Part shown: piece after piece, positions 17,142 to 25,104 of the stretch
Layout of the letters: every line of letters starts with the position of its first letter
Numbering within the stretch: the stretch's first letter is position 1
NCBI RefSeq assembly: GCF_000175935.2
Contig: NC_014837.1
Location: 3,844,001-3,908,000 of the forward strand
Reading direction: 5' to 3'
DNA length: 64,000 nt
Origin: Pantoea sp. At-9b
Lineage (GTDB): Bacteria; Pseudomonadota; Gammaproteobacteria; Enterobacterales; Enterobacteriaceae
The notes under the pieces: model-generated
What the model saw: the letters and a program-made list of their open reading frames with translations, nothing else
Database searches by the model: none
What the model was told of the DNA's origin: nothing
Position numbers and translations under genes: made by a program

Positions 17142-18497
17142 TTAACGACCCAGCCTCTCCAGCAGTTTCTGATGAATCCCACCGAACCCGCCGTTGCTCA
17201 TCACCAGGATGTTATCGCCCGGTTGTGCCACCTTCGCGACCATCTCCACCAGCGTATCGATATCCGCGCTCCAGTGCGCAGGCTGGATGCAGGCATCGGC
17301 CACATCTGAAACCTGCCACGGAATGTGGTGTGGCTGGAACAGGAACACTTCATCGGCACGTCCCAAAGACGGTGCCAGATCGTTCTTGCTGACCCCCATC
17401 TTCATGGTATTGGAACGCGGCTCCAGTACTGCCAGGATACGCGCCGTGCCACCCACCTTGCTGCGTAGCGCCGCCAGGGTCGCCAGAATTGCGGTGGGGT
17501 GGTGAGCAAAATCGTCATAGACCTTGATGGCGTTCACTTCACCACGTAGTTCCAGACGGCGGCGCGCGTTGATAAAGCGTCCCAGCGCATCGCCCGCATC
17601 TTCGGGTTTCACCCCAACATGACGGGCGGCAGCCATCGCCATCAGGCCGTTGTGCATGTTGTGTTCACCCACCAGACCCCAGTTCACTTCCGCCACTTTC
17701 GCCCCGTCGAGCCAGGCTTCCCAGCGCGAGGCATCCGGCGTCAGCTTTTTCGCCTGCCAGTGACCGTTGTCACCCACGGTTTCCTGCTCGCTCCAGCAGC
17801 CCATCGCCATCACCTGCTTCAGATTGTGATCGTGTTCCGGCAGCAGGATCTTGCCCTGGCCCGGCACGATGCGGATCAGATGATGGAACTGTTTCTGGAT
17901 CGCCCGCAGATCGTCAAAGATATCCGCATGATCGAACTCCAGATTGTTGAGAATCAGCGTGCGCGGGCAGTAATGCACAAACTTGGATCGTTTGTCGAAA
18001 AAGGCGCTGTCATATTCATCCGCTTCGATAACGAAGAACGGGCTTTTTCCTAATTTTGCCGAAACATCAAAATTTCCCGGCACGCCACCAATAATGAAGC
18101 CCGGTTCAAGGCCACAAGCCTCCAGAATCCACGCTGCCATGCCGGCTGTGGTGGTTTTTCCATGAGTGCCCGCCACCGCCAGTACCCAACGGTCACGCAG
18201 CACGAAATCGTGTAGCCACTGAGGACCAGAAAGGTAAGGAATGTTGCGTTCCAGTACCGCTTCCACACAGGGATTACCGCGTGTCATGGCGTTGCCGATG
18301 ATCACCATGTCGGGTGCAGGATCGAGCTGGCTGGCATCATAACCTTCCGTTAATTCAATGCCTTGCTGCTCCAGCAAGGTACTCATTGGCGGATAGACAT
18401 TGGCGTCAGAGCCGGTCACCTGGTGGCCCAGTGAACGGGCCAGCATCGCCAGGCCGCCCATGAAAGTGCCACAAATCCCAAGGATGTGAATACGCAT
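17142..18497 (-). CDS. mpl: UDP-MurNAc:L-alanyl-gamma-D-glutamyl-meso-diaminopimelate ligase Mpl
   Basis: Cytosolic Mur-ligase-family enzyme that reattaches recycled murein tripeptide to UDP-N-acetylmuramic acid, saving new peptide synthesis. Its 451 residues begin with the Rossmann motif MRIHILGICGTFMGGLA. The ATP-binding loop AGTHGKTTTAGM is at about 109-120, and the Mur-ligase EADEYDSAFF and NLEFDHADIF blocks are at about 157-195. DDFAHHPTAI near 330 and EPRSNTMKMG near 360 complete the active site. It is divergent from fbp over a 169 bp control region, as in E. coli. Confidence 0.97.
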   Translation of the reverse strand: MRIHILGICGTFMGGLAMLARSLGHQVTGSDANVYPPMSTLLEQQGIELTEGYDASQLDPAPDMVIIGNAMTRGNPCVEAVLERNIPYLSGPQWLHDFVLRDRWVLAVAGTHGKTTTAGMAAWILEACGLEPGFIIGGVPGNFDVSAKLGKSPFFVIEADEYDSAFFDKRSKFVHYCPRTLILNNLEFDHADIFDDLRAIQKQFHHLIRIVPGQGKILLPEHDHNLKQVMAMGCWSEQETVGDNGHWQAKKLTPDASRWEAWLDGAKVAEVNWGLVGEHNMHNGLMAMAAARHVGVKPEDAGDALGRFINARRRLELRGEVNAIKVYDDFAHHPTAILATLAALRSKVGGTARILAVLEPRSNTMKMGVSKNDLAPSLGRADEVFLFQPHHIPWQVSDVADACIQPAHWSADIDTLVEMVAKVAQPGDNILVMSNGGFGGIHQKLLERLGR

Positions 18498-18666
18498 AAA
18501 TATGTTCCATTACTCATAAGTCCGGCGCTCAGTTTAACCCCGAGTTCAAGCGGAAGAAACGGATTTGGCCTATGGTTTTTGAAGTTCAATCGGCTAAACT
18601 GCGTAAGCATACGTTGGCAGTTTGTTACAGTGGCTGCCACTCCATCGTAGATTCAGGGAATGTGTT

Positions 18667-19674
18667 ATGAAAACGTTAGGCGAATTTATCGTCGAGAAGC
18701 AACACGACTTTCCTCACGCCACAGGTGAACTGACGGCGCTGATTTCAGCCATTAAGCTGGGCGCTAAAATTATCCACCGCGACATCAACAAAGCGGGTCT
18801 GGTGGATATTCTCGGTGCCAGCGGCGTGGAAAACGTTCAGGGTGAACAGCAGATGAAGCTGGACCTGTTCGCTAACGAAAAGCTGAAAGCGGCACTGAAA
18901 GCGCGCGGCATCGTGGCAGGTATCGCCTCCGAAGAGGAAGATGAGTTCGTCATCTTTGAAGGAGTCGAACATGGCAAATACGTGGTGCTGATGGACCCGC
19001 TCGACGGTTCTTCTAACATCGACGTTAACGTTTCCGTTGGCACAATCTTCTCCATCTACCACCGCGTTTCACCACCCGGCACACCGGTTACCGAAGCAGA
19101 CTTTATGCAGCCGGGTAGCAAGCAAGTTGCCGCAGGTTACGTGGTCTACGGTTCTTCCACCATGATGGTTTACACCACCGGGGTGGGTGTCCATGCCTTC
19201 ACTTACGATCCGTCGCTTGGCGTGTTCTGCCTGAGCCACGAACGTATGACCTTCCCGGAGAAGGGGTATACCTACTCCATCAACGAAGGTAACTACATTC
19301 GTTTCCCGCAGGGTGTGAAGAAATACCTGAAGTTCTGCCAGGAAGAGGATATCGCCACTAAGCGCCCTTATACCTCACGCTACATCGGGTCACTGGTGGC
19401 AGATTTCCATCGTAACCTGTTGAAAGGCGGAATTTATCTCTATCCAAGCACCGCCAGCCATCCGAAAGGTAAGCTGCGCCTGCTGTATGAGTGCAATCCG
19501 ATGGCGTTCCTTGCTGAGCAGGCGGGCGGTAAAGCCAGCGACGGTAAAAACCGTATTCTTGATATTCAGCCAGAAACCCTGCATCAACGCTGCCCGTTCT
19601 TCTGCGGCAATGATGCGATGGTGGATGACGTCGAGCGCTTCCTGCGCGAGTTCCCGGATGAGCATCAGGGCTGA
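18667..19674 (+). CDS. fbp: Fructose-1,6-bisphosphatase class 1
   Basis: Gluconeogenic enzyme that hydrolyses fructose 1,6-bisphosphate to fructose 6-phosphate; needs Mg2+ and is inhibited by AMP. The start at 18667 gives [12 protein letters not shown] as in E. coli; an in-frame start 45 bp upstream is not supported. Metal and substrate residues are in GIASEEEDE (about 96-104), [15 protein letters not shown] (about 115-129) and [20 protein letters not shown] near 270-290. It has 335 residues (E. coli 332), the extra ones at the C-terminus. A palindromic repeat follows the gene. Confidence 0.97.
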   Translation: MKTLGEFIVEKQHDFPHATGELTALISAIKLGAKIIHRDINKAGLVDILGASGVENVQGEQQMKLDLFANEKLKAALKARGIVAGIASEEEDEFVIFEGVEHGKYVVLMDPLDGSSNIDVNVSVGTIFSIYHRVSPPGTPVTEADFMQPGSKQVAAGYVVYGSSTMMVYTTGVGVHAFTYDPSLGVFCLSHERMTFPEKGYTYSINEGNYIRFPQGVKKYLKFCQEEDIATKRPYTSRYIGSLVADFHRNLLKGGIYLYPSTASHPKGKLRLLYECNPMAFLAEQAGGKASDGKNRILDIQPETLHQRCPFFCGNDAMVDDVERFLREFPDEHQG

Positions 19675-19687
19675 GTGACCGCATGAA

Positions 19688-19715
19688 GTAGCGGCGCGAT
19701 GAATCGCGCCGCTAC
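19688..19715. repeat. Intergenic palindrome (REP-like family), perfect copy
   Basis: GTAGCGGCGCGAT and ATCGCGCCGCTAC are exact inverses around a two-base centre (GA). It lies between convergent fbp and the chemoreceptor gene. It is the cleanest copy of the family in the window. Confidence 0.88.
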
Positions 19716-19719
19716 GGAT

Positions 19720-21282
19720 TTATACCGTGGTTATACGAAACTGCGCCATCGATTCCTGTAACTGCTGCGATTGCGCTTCCAGCGATTGGGTTGCCGCACT
19801 GGCTTCCTCCACCAACGCCGCATTCTGCTGCGCAACCTCATCCATTTGCGTCACCGCCTGATTCACCTGCTCAATACCGCGACTCTGTTCCTCTGAAGAG
19901 ACCGAAATCTCCTTCATCAGCGTCGTCACGCGCATTACCTCGCTGGAGATCTCATCCATCGTTTCGCCCGCCTGCGTCGCCATGGTGCTGCCCTCTCTGA
20001 CTCGGGTCTGTGACTCACTAATCAGCTCACGAATCTCCTTCGCAGCAGTGGCACTGCGTCCAGCCAGGGTGCGAACCTCATTCGCCACCACAGCGAAACC
20101 ACGCCCCTGCTCGCCAGCGCGTGCGGCTTCCACCGAGGCGTTAAGCGCAAGGATGTTGGTCTGGAAAGCGATGCCGTCAATCACGCTGAGAATATCGGCG
20201 ATACGATCGGAGCTGTGGGTGATCTCCTGCATCTTCTCGATCACGTAGCACACCACTTCTGCGCCACGGTCTGCGGTGTCTGAAACGCTGTTCGCCAGTT
20301 GATGTGCCTGCTGGGCATTGCTGGCGTTAAGCCGTACCGTGGCGGTGAGTTGCTCCATGCTGGCAGCGGTTTGTTCCAGTGACGCCGCCGACTCTTCGGT
20401 ACGCTGTGAAAGGTGTACCGTTCCGGCCGCCAGTTCGCGACTGCCGACATCAATTTGCAGGCTGGCTTCACGAACCTGGCTAACGGAATCGCGCAGGGCC
20501 AACTGCATGGTCGCCAGTGCCTGATTAAGCCGCCCCAGCTCATTGTGGGTGGCTTCCGGCAAAGTTTGTGACAGATCGCCAGCGGCCACCTGTTGCAGAT
20601 GACCAATCGCACTTTCCAGCGGTTTCAGCAACAGGCGACGCAGAAGCTGCCAGGCCAGCACGATCAACATCACCGTCAATAGCATGGCAATGCCAATCAG
20701 GATTTTCATCTGTGTTTCATTACGCGCGGCCTGCGCCAGGCGATCGCCAGACACCTGATCGGCATACTTACTGAAATCATTTACCGCTTTCGCGTAGCTG
20801 GCTGCCAGCGTGGAGAGATTCCCTTCCAGCACCGTGTAATATTCATCGGTGTACTGCTTTTGCAACGCATCCATCATGGGTGCGATACCTTGTTTAAGAT
20901 AAGCATCAAAACTGGCTGCCACCGCATCCGCCAGCGCTTTACCTTGTGCCGTCACCGTGCCCGCATCGACAAAATCCTTCAGATGCTGTTGCGATGTGGC
21001 GACATCGGCCTGGGCCTGTTTGGTTACCGCAGCGCCCTCATCCAACAGACCGATTTCGATCTTGCGCACCGCCAGCGCACCACTGGCACGGGCGCGCATC
21101 AGATCAGCGTTGCTTTGATACAGGCTATTGAGTTCGATCCCCTGGATGCGATTGATCACATCCAGCGACTGGTTCCCGGCATTGATGGCGTAAATCCCCA
21201 GCGTGCTGACCGCCAGCAGCAGCAACGTCATAAAAGCGAGTAGTGTGAGTAAACCGGTCCGCACTGATAAATTTTTGATCAT
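19720..21282 (-). CDS. Methyl-accepting chemotaxis protein (Tsr/Tar type)
   Basis: Inner-membrane chemoreceptor that signals to CheA/CheW. In its 520 residues, TM1 is about 10-32 and a four-helix-bundle ligand domain about 33-190. TM2 is about 191-213 and the HAMP domain about 214-266. The signalling tip [20 protein letters not shown] and [20 protein letters not shown] lie at about 365-405. The C-terminus ends FRITTV, without the NWETF tether that binds CheR/CheB in Tsr and Tar, so it is a low-tether receptor. The ligand cannot be read from the sequence. A sigma-28-type promoter lies 58 bp upstream. It is inserted between fbp and ppa relative to E. coli. Confidence 0.93.
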   Translation of the reverse strand: MIKNLSVRTGLLTLLAFMTLLLLAVSTLGIYAINAGNQSLDVINRIQGIELNSLYQSNADLMRARASGALAVRKIEIGLLDEGAAVTKQAQADVATSQQHLKDFVDAGTVTAQGKALADAVAASFDAYLKQGIAPMMDALQKQYTDEYYTVLEGNLSTLAASYAKAVNDFSKYADQVSGDRLAQAARNETQMKILIGIAMLLTVMLIVLAWQLLRRLLLKPLESAIGHLQQVAAGDLSQTLPEATHNELGRLNQALATMQLALRDSVSQVREASLQIDVGSRELAAGTVHLSQRTEESAASLEQTAASMEQLTATVRLNASNAQQAHQLANSVSDTADRGAEVVCYVIEKMQEITHSSDRIADILSVIDGIAFQTNILALNASVEAARAGEQGRGFAVVANEVRTLAGRSATAAKEIRELISESQTRVREGSTMATQAGETMDEISSEVMRVTTLMKEISVSSEEQSRGIEQVNQAVTQMDEVAQQNAALVEEASAATQSLEAQSQQLQESMAQFRITTV

Positions 21283-21339
21283 GTTAGTACCCGTGTGTGT
21301 AGAAAAAGGCAGAAATCCAGCAGCCCTAAAACGGATAAG

Positions 21340-21367
21340 TTATCGGCAGTCACTTCGCTAAACTTTA
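21340..21367 (-). promoter_or_regulatory. Sigma-28 (FliA) promoter of the chemoreceptor gene
   Basis: On the minus strand TAAAGTTT (21360-21367) and GCCGATAA (21340-21347) match the FliA -35 and -10 consensus at all 16 positions. The spacer is 12 bp against the usual 11. The predicted transcript starts about 50 bases before the ATG, linking the receptor to the flagellar class 3 genes. Confidence 0.8.
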
Positions 21368-21452
21368 ACCATTGTTGATGGTCAATCTGCTGATGATCAC
21401 CAGATCTTCAATGATGCTAAAGTCATCCCTAACCTACCTGAGGACGTTCAGT

Positions 21453-21866
21453 ATGAAAAAATGGCTCCCGGTTACTTGTCTGTTGCTGAGTAGTTATGCG
21501 ACCGCGCAAGGCAACCCCATCGACCAAAGCTTGCAGCAATGCCTGAACAGGGAGTCCAGCACCCTCGGGATGTCTCAATGTTACGATGCTGCTAATAAGG
21601 CGTGGGATCAGGAGATGAATAATCAGTACAACCAACTGATGAAAAAATTAACCGGTGAACCTAAAGCCAAACTTAAAAACGCCCAACGTGCCTGGCTGGC
21701 GTATCGCGATAGCTGGCTTGATGCCAGCAAGCGCTATTTTTCCGCCAGCCAAGGCACCATGGCCGTGCTTTCCGTCGGGGCGCAAGGGGTTAACCTGGTG
21801 CGTAATCAGGCGCTGATGCTGCAATCCATTAACAAAGGCAGTTGCGCGAATCCCGATGATTGTTGA
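21453..21866 (+). CDS. LprI-family (DUF1311) secreted protein
   Basis: Predicted periplasmic protein of 137 residues. The start at 21453 has TGAGGA upstream and gives a signal peptide MKKWLPVTCLLLSSYATAQG. The mature part has the LprI/DUF1311 core: QQCLNRESSTLGMSQCYDAA near residues 26-45, AWDQEMNNQYNQLMKKL, and AQRAWLAYRDSWLDA. Four cysteines (two N-terminal, two in the tail SCANPDDC) could form disulfides. Mycobacterial LprI inhibits lysozyme; whether this one does is unknown. It is divergent from the chemoreceptor and is not present here in E. coli. Confidence 0.85.
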   Translation: MKKWLPVTCLLLSSYATAQGNPIDQSLQQCLNRESSTLGMSQCYDAANKAWDQEMNNQYNQLMKKLTGEPKAKLKNAQRAWLAYRDSWLDASKRYFSASQGTMAVLSVGAQGVNLVRNQALMLQSINKGSCANPDDC

Positions 21867-21936
21867 TAAATGGGGGCGGTAAACACCGCTTCGCGCTGAC
21901 GATTGTCAGTGCTCTATCAATCCTCAGGGAGAAATC

Positions 21937-22386
21937 ATGGCTGCTTATGCCTCCACCATCATTCTGATTTGCCTCGCCGTTCTGAGTTATTTCGTCCACA
22001 ACAACGCGGTCACTATCTCAATCTTGATTCTGCTGGCGATTAAAATTACCCCGCTGGCACAGTTCTTTCCTTATGTCGAAAAGCAGGGGATTCAACTCGG
22101 GATTATTATTTTGACGGTAGCGGTGATGGCACCGCTGGCCAGCGGTTCGTTGCCGGCCTCTTCGTTAATCAAATCGTTTGCTAACTGGCAATCGATTGTG
22201 GCGATCCTGGTCGGCGTGTTTGTGGCATGGTTGGGTGGTCGCGGCGTGAACTTTATGAGCGCACAGCCCTCGGTGATTGGCGGCTTATTGATTGGTACGG
22301 TGATTGGTGTGGCTTTCTTCCGTGGGGTTCCGGTCGGACCACTGATTGCTGCAGGCATCGTCTCGCTGTTTGTCACCGCAAAGTAA
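21937..22386 (+). CDS. UPF0756 (DUF441) membrane protein, YeaL-like
   Basis: Integral membrane protein of 149 residues with four or five hydrophobic helices (about 5-20, 25-45, 52-72, 85-105 and 112-146) and no assigned function. It matches E. coli YeaL along its length, including [20 protein letters not shown] at about 37-56 and [18 protein letters not shown] at about 128-145. In E. coli yeaL is elsewhere on the chromosome, so this copy is out of E. coli context. It has a good ribosome-binding site (GGGAGAA). It is followed 100 bp later by ppa, which has its own promoter. Confidence 0.88.
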   Translation: MAAYASTIILICLAVLSYFVHNNAVTISILILLAIKITPLAQFFPYVEKQGIQLGIIILTVAVMAPLASGSLPASSLIKSFANWQSIVAILVGVFVAWLGGRGVNFMSAQPSVIGGLLIGTVIGVAFFRGVPVGPLIAAGIVSLFVTAK

Positions 22387-22442
22387 CCGGCTGGACCATT
22401 CCGAAACGCCAAAAAGGGGGCATACTTTCGGAGTCAGTTGGC

Positions 22443-22448
22443 TATAAT
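22443..22448 (+). promoter_or_regulatory. -10 box of the ppa promoter
   Basis: Perfect TATAAT 38 bp upstream of the ppa start codon. No good -35 box is visible at the correct distance, so the exact promoter architecture is uncertain. Confidence 0.5.
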
Positions 22449-22486
22449 AGCCGACACTCAACTTACGACTAATGAAGGAAAGCCAG

Positions 22487-23017
22487 ATGAGTTTGAACCA
22501 GGTGCCCGCAGGTAAAGATCTGCCAGAAGATATCTATGTCATCATCGAGATCCCGGCCAACGCCGATCCGATCAAATATGAAGTCGACAAAGAGTCTGGC
22601 GCCCTGTTTGTAGACCGTTTTATGTCTACCGCCATGTTCTATCCGTGCAACTACGGTTACATCAACCACACCCTGTCTCTGGATGGTGACCCGGTTGACG
22701 TACTGGTCCCGACCCCGTATCCGCTGGAGCCGGGTTCTGTTATCCGTTGCCGTCCGGTTGGCGTGTTGAAAATGACCGACGAATCCGGTGAAGATGCCAA
22801 ACTGGTTGCGGTTCCGCACACCAAGCTGAGCAAAGAGTACGATCACATCAAAGATGTGAACGACCTGCCGGAATTGCTGCGTGCGCAGATCACCCACTTC
22901 TTTGAACACTACAAAGATCTGGAAAAAGGCAAATGGGTGAAGGTTGACGGCTGGGATAACGCTGAAGCCGCTAAAGCTGAGATCATCTCCTCTTTCGAGC
23001 GCGCACAGAAGAAATAA
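22487..23017 (+). CDS. ppa: Inorganic pyrophosphatase
   Basis: Essential cytosolic hexameric enzyme that hydrolyses pyrophosphate from biosynthetic reactions. The start at 22487 ([18 protein letters not shown]) has AAGGAA upstream and gives 176 residues, as in E. coli. Active-site and metal ligands are visible in [17 protein letters not shown] (about 21-37), [13 protein letters not shown] near 52-64 and [15 protein letters not shown] at about 66-80 (the D-x-D-P-x-D signature). [19 protein letters not shown] near 115-133 also matches. The gene is highly conserved and followed by a strong terminator. Confidence 0.98.
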   Translation: MSLNQVPAGKDLPEDIYVIIEIPANADPIKYEVDKESGALFVDRFMSTAMFYPCNYGYINHTLSLDGDPVDVLVPTPYPLEPGSVIRCRPVGVLKMTDESGEDAKLVAVPHTKLSKEYDHIKDVNDLPELLRAQITHFFEHYKDLEKGKWVKVDGWDNAEAAKAEIISSFERAQKK

Positions 23018-23049
23018 TCTGTTAATCGCAGCGGAAGATATCTATCAAC

Positions 23050-23076
23050 AGGCCCGATTCTCGGGCCTGTTTTTTT
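23050..23076 (+). terminator. ppa terminator
   Basis: AGGCCCGA-ttc-TCGGGCCT followed by GTTTTTTT, about 33 bp after the ppa stop and just before the end of the convergent glucosyltransferase gene. Confidence 0.92.
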
Positions 23077-23087
23077 CTCTGCCACGC

Positions 23088-24569
23088 CTAACGTGGACAT
23101 CCCTGCAACGTAAAATCGACCGTCAATCGATTTTCATGCTGGTACAGATCATAATCCTGGTGGTGTGCAATACGTTCCCCCTGACACAATCCCGCGCGCA
23201 GATTTTCATTGGTCACGGTAAGAGAGTCTTTCAACGGGTTCAGAACCTGATAGCCCTTGAGCGCCATATAGGGAAACGGAAACCACCAGTTGGCAAAATA
23301 TTCGGGGATCAGAACACCTAAAACCGGATAGTTTCTCAATGAATTTTGATACACCAGAGCACGAGGTGATGACCCAACGAACTGCATATAAAAGTGTTGA
23401 TCGGCGAGGGCAGCAGTATCATTTTTCAACTGATAAACAATACCCTGATTAATATTATCCTGTTGCTTAATCGCATTGCCGAAAACGTAAATGCTGGTCA
23501 CGGCGTAAAGCAAAGGTATTGCCATCACACCGGTAACAAAACACATTTTTCCTCTAAATGCCCAGGCAATCAACGTGGCACTGAACAACATAAACCCACT
23601 GATTGAAAGCAGTGCACGCGGAACCAACAGCGCATTATCCAGAAATAACAGGCTACCCGGGATCAGGGCAAACGCAACAAAAGGCAACGCCAGTGCGCAT
23701 AAACCCACAGCAATGCGTGATTTTCCCTTCTCCCGTCGGACATAACGCAACGCGATAATCGAGGCAGAAATAACCGATAAGACCAGAATGGCAAGTAATA
23801 CTGCCATGCCTTTCCCGTCTTTATAAAATGACTGGTTGATGAAGGCCCAATAGGCATGCAGGTTATTATTGATCGTCACCCATAGCTGATGAGTCGCAAT
23901 ATTGGGATGGTTTGCCGGATGGTCACCAGAAAACGTCGCCGGTACAATAATTTTCAAATAAATTATCGATGCAAGCAAAAACTCTGCCCCGCGTTGAAAC
24001 AAATGCATAACAATCATCGCCGGGCGATCATTATTGATGATTTGCCGAAACGTCATTACCAGGACCATCATCACCGCAATATTAACGGCAATCTGATAGA
24101 AACTATAGATGGCAACAATTATCGCCACACCAACCGCAAATCGAACCCATTTATTTAAGGGTGGCAAGAGTATCCATGCAAAACTTAACGCCAGCGCACA
24201 ACTCAGTGTCAGCACATCAAAGCGGTATGAAAAAATTTCAGCAAGATAAGGGTTTGCCAAAAAACTCAGTGTTGGCAGCACGCTCACCCAGCCAGGTAAA
24301 TCACTGAAGTTTTTATTATGATAAGCAGCGAAAACCAACGCCAGCAGGGCAACTGAGATAATCAATGGCAAGGGGAATATATCTGCCATGTGGCTGCTAA
24401 GAAAAAGTAATTTCATGATGACATCGGCTAACGGCCTGCCATCACCACCCCAGTTCGTGTATCCTTCAGTCGCCCTTCTGTTGTCATCAATATAATAGAT
24501 ATTAGCGATAAGCAGCGGCAGACAATAAAGAAATAGAGCAACAAGATAAATATTATAAGATTTTTTCAT
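23088..24569 (-). CDS. GtrII-type membrane glucosyltransferase (orphan)
   Basis: Polytopic inner-membrane protein of 493 residues with about eleven hydrophobic segments. It fits the Glucos_trans_II (GtrII) family, whose members move glucose from a lipid carrier to O-antigen in the periplasm and so change serotype. The family's N-terminal signature YYIDDNRRATEGYTNWGGDG at about 25-44 has the two-Asp DD pair expected of GT-C enzymes. Base composition is clearly more AT-rich than the flanking genes, a sign of transfer. It stands alone: no gtrA or gtrB is next to it, and those are needed to make and flip the lipid-linked glucose. It is inserted between ppa and ytfP, convergent with ppa. Confidence 0.82.
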   Translation of the reverse strand: MKKSYNIYLVALFLYCLPLLIANIYYIDDNRRATEGYTNWGGDGRPLADVIMKLLFLSSHMADIFPLPLIISVALLALVFAAYHNKNFSDLPGWVSVLPTLSFLANPYLAEIFSYRFDVLTLSCALALSFAWILLPPLNKWVRFAVGVAIIVAIYSFYQIAVNIAVMMVLVMTFRQIINNDRPAMIVMHLFQRGAEFLLASIIYLKIIVPATFSGDHPANHPNIATHQLWVTINNNLHAYWAFINQSFYKDGKGMAVLLAILVLSVISASIIALRYVRREKGKSRIAVGLCALALPFVAFALIPGSLLFLDNALLVPRALLSISGFMLFSATLIAWAFRGKMCFVTGVMAIPLLYAVTSIYVFGNAIKQQDNINQGIVYQLKNDTAALADQHFYMQFVGSSPRALVYQNSLRNYPVLGVLIPEYFANWWFPFPYMALKGYQVLNPLKDSLTVTNENLRAGLCQGERIAHHQDYDLYQHENRLTVDFTLQGCPR

Positions 24570-24664
24570 TTCCTTTCTCGTTTATCGTTTTATCCCAACC
24601 CCGTGAACAGATGTTACTCAACACACCCGATAAATCTTCCTGACAACGCCTGATCAAGGCCGTA

Positions 24665-24695
24665 AAAAAGGGTCATGTCCGACATGACCCTTTTT
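24665..24695 (-). terminator. Terminator after ytfP
   Basis: A 15-base inverted repeat (AAAAAGGGTCATGTC and its inverse) with A and T runs on its outer ends. It can act on both strands and lies 50 bp after the ytfP stop at the end of the tamA-tamB-ytfP operon. Confidence 0.9.
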
Positions 24696-24745
24696 AATCA
24701 CTGTAACCCTTCAGTTTAGTCATAACTAACCTGAATTTTTATCGG

Positions 24746-25102
24746 TTACTCATCCTTCGGCAGATCCTCACGCAGCAACCAGTCACCACTGGGAATACGC
24801 GTGAGGCCTTTGATTGAACGCTGATAAACGTATAACCAGGCGCTGCCGTAGGGCGTCTGGATCAATTGGCGCTTGTATTCGCCATTTCTGGTGCGCAAAG
24901 CATCCAGCTCGCCCAGGGTGCTGGCGTCGATGCGATAGACCTCGCAATAGACGCTCCCTTCCCCTTCAACCACGCCCGGGTAGTGGCCCAGATTGTAGAG
25001 TTCAAACCCTTCGATCTGATGGTCACCAAGCCATTGCGCATTCGTCATCCAGTGACTGTTTCCTTGTTTGCGCCGTAAACTGCCGTAGACAATTATTCGC
25101 AT
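24746..25102 (-). CDS. ytfP: YtfP, gamma-glutamylcyclotransferase-like protein
   Basis: Small cytosolic protein of 118 residues with the GGCT/AIG2-like fold; no physiological substrate is established. The substrate-loop motif is VYGSLRRKQGN at 4-14, and the likely acid/base glutamate lies in LDALRTRNGEYKRQLI near 67-82. Length and position match E. coli YtfP (113). Its start is two bases after the tamB stop, so it is in the tamA-tamB operon and probably translationally coupled. A terminator follows at 24665. Confidence 0.93.
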   Translation of the reverse strand: MRIIVYGSLRRKQGNSHWMTNAQWLGDHQIEGFELYNLGHYPGVVEGEGSVYCEVYRIDASTLGELDALRTRNGEYKRQLIQTPYGSAWLYVYQRSIKGLTRIPSGDWLLREDLPKDE

Positions 25103-25104
25103 TG

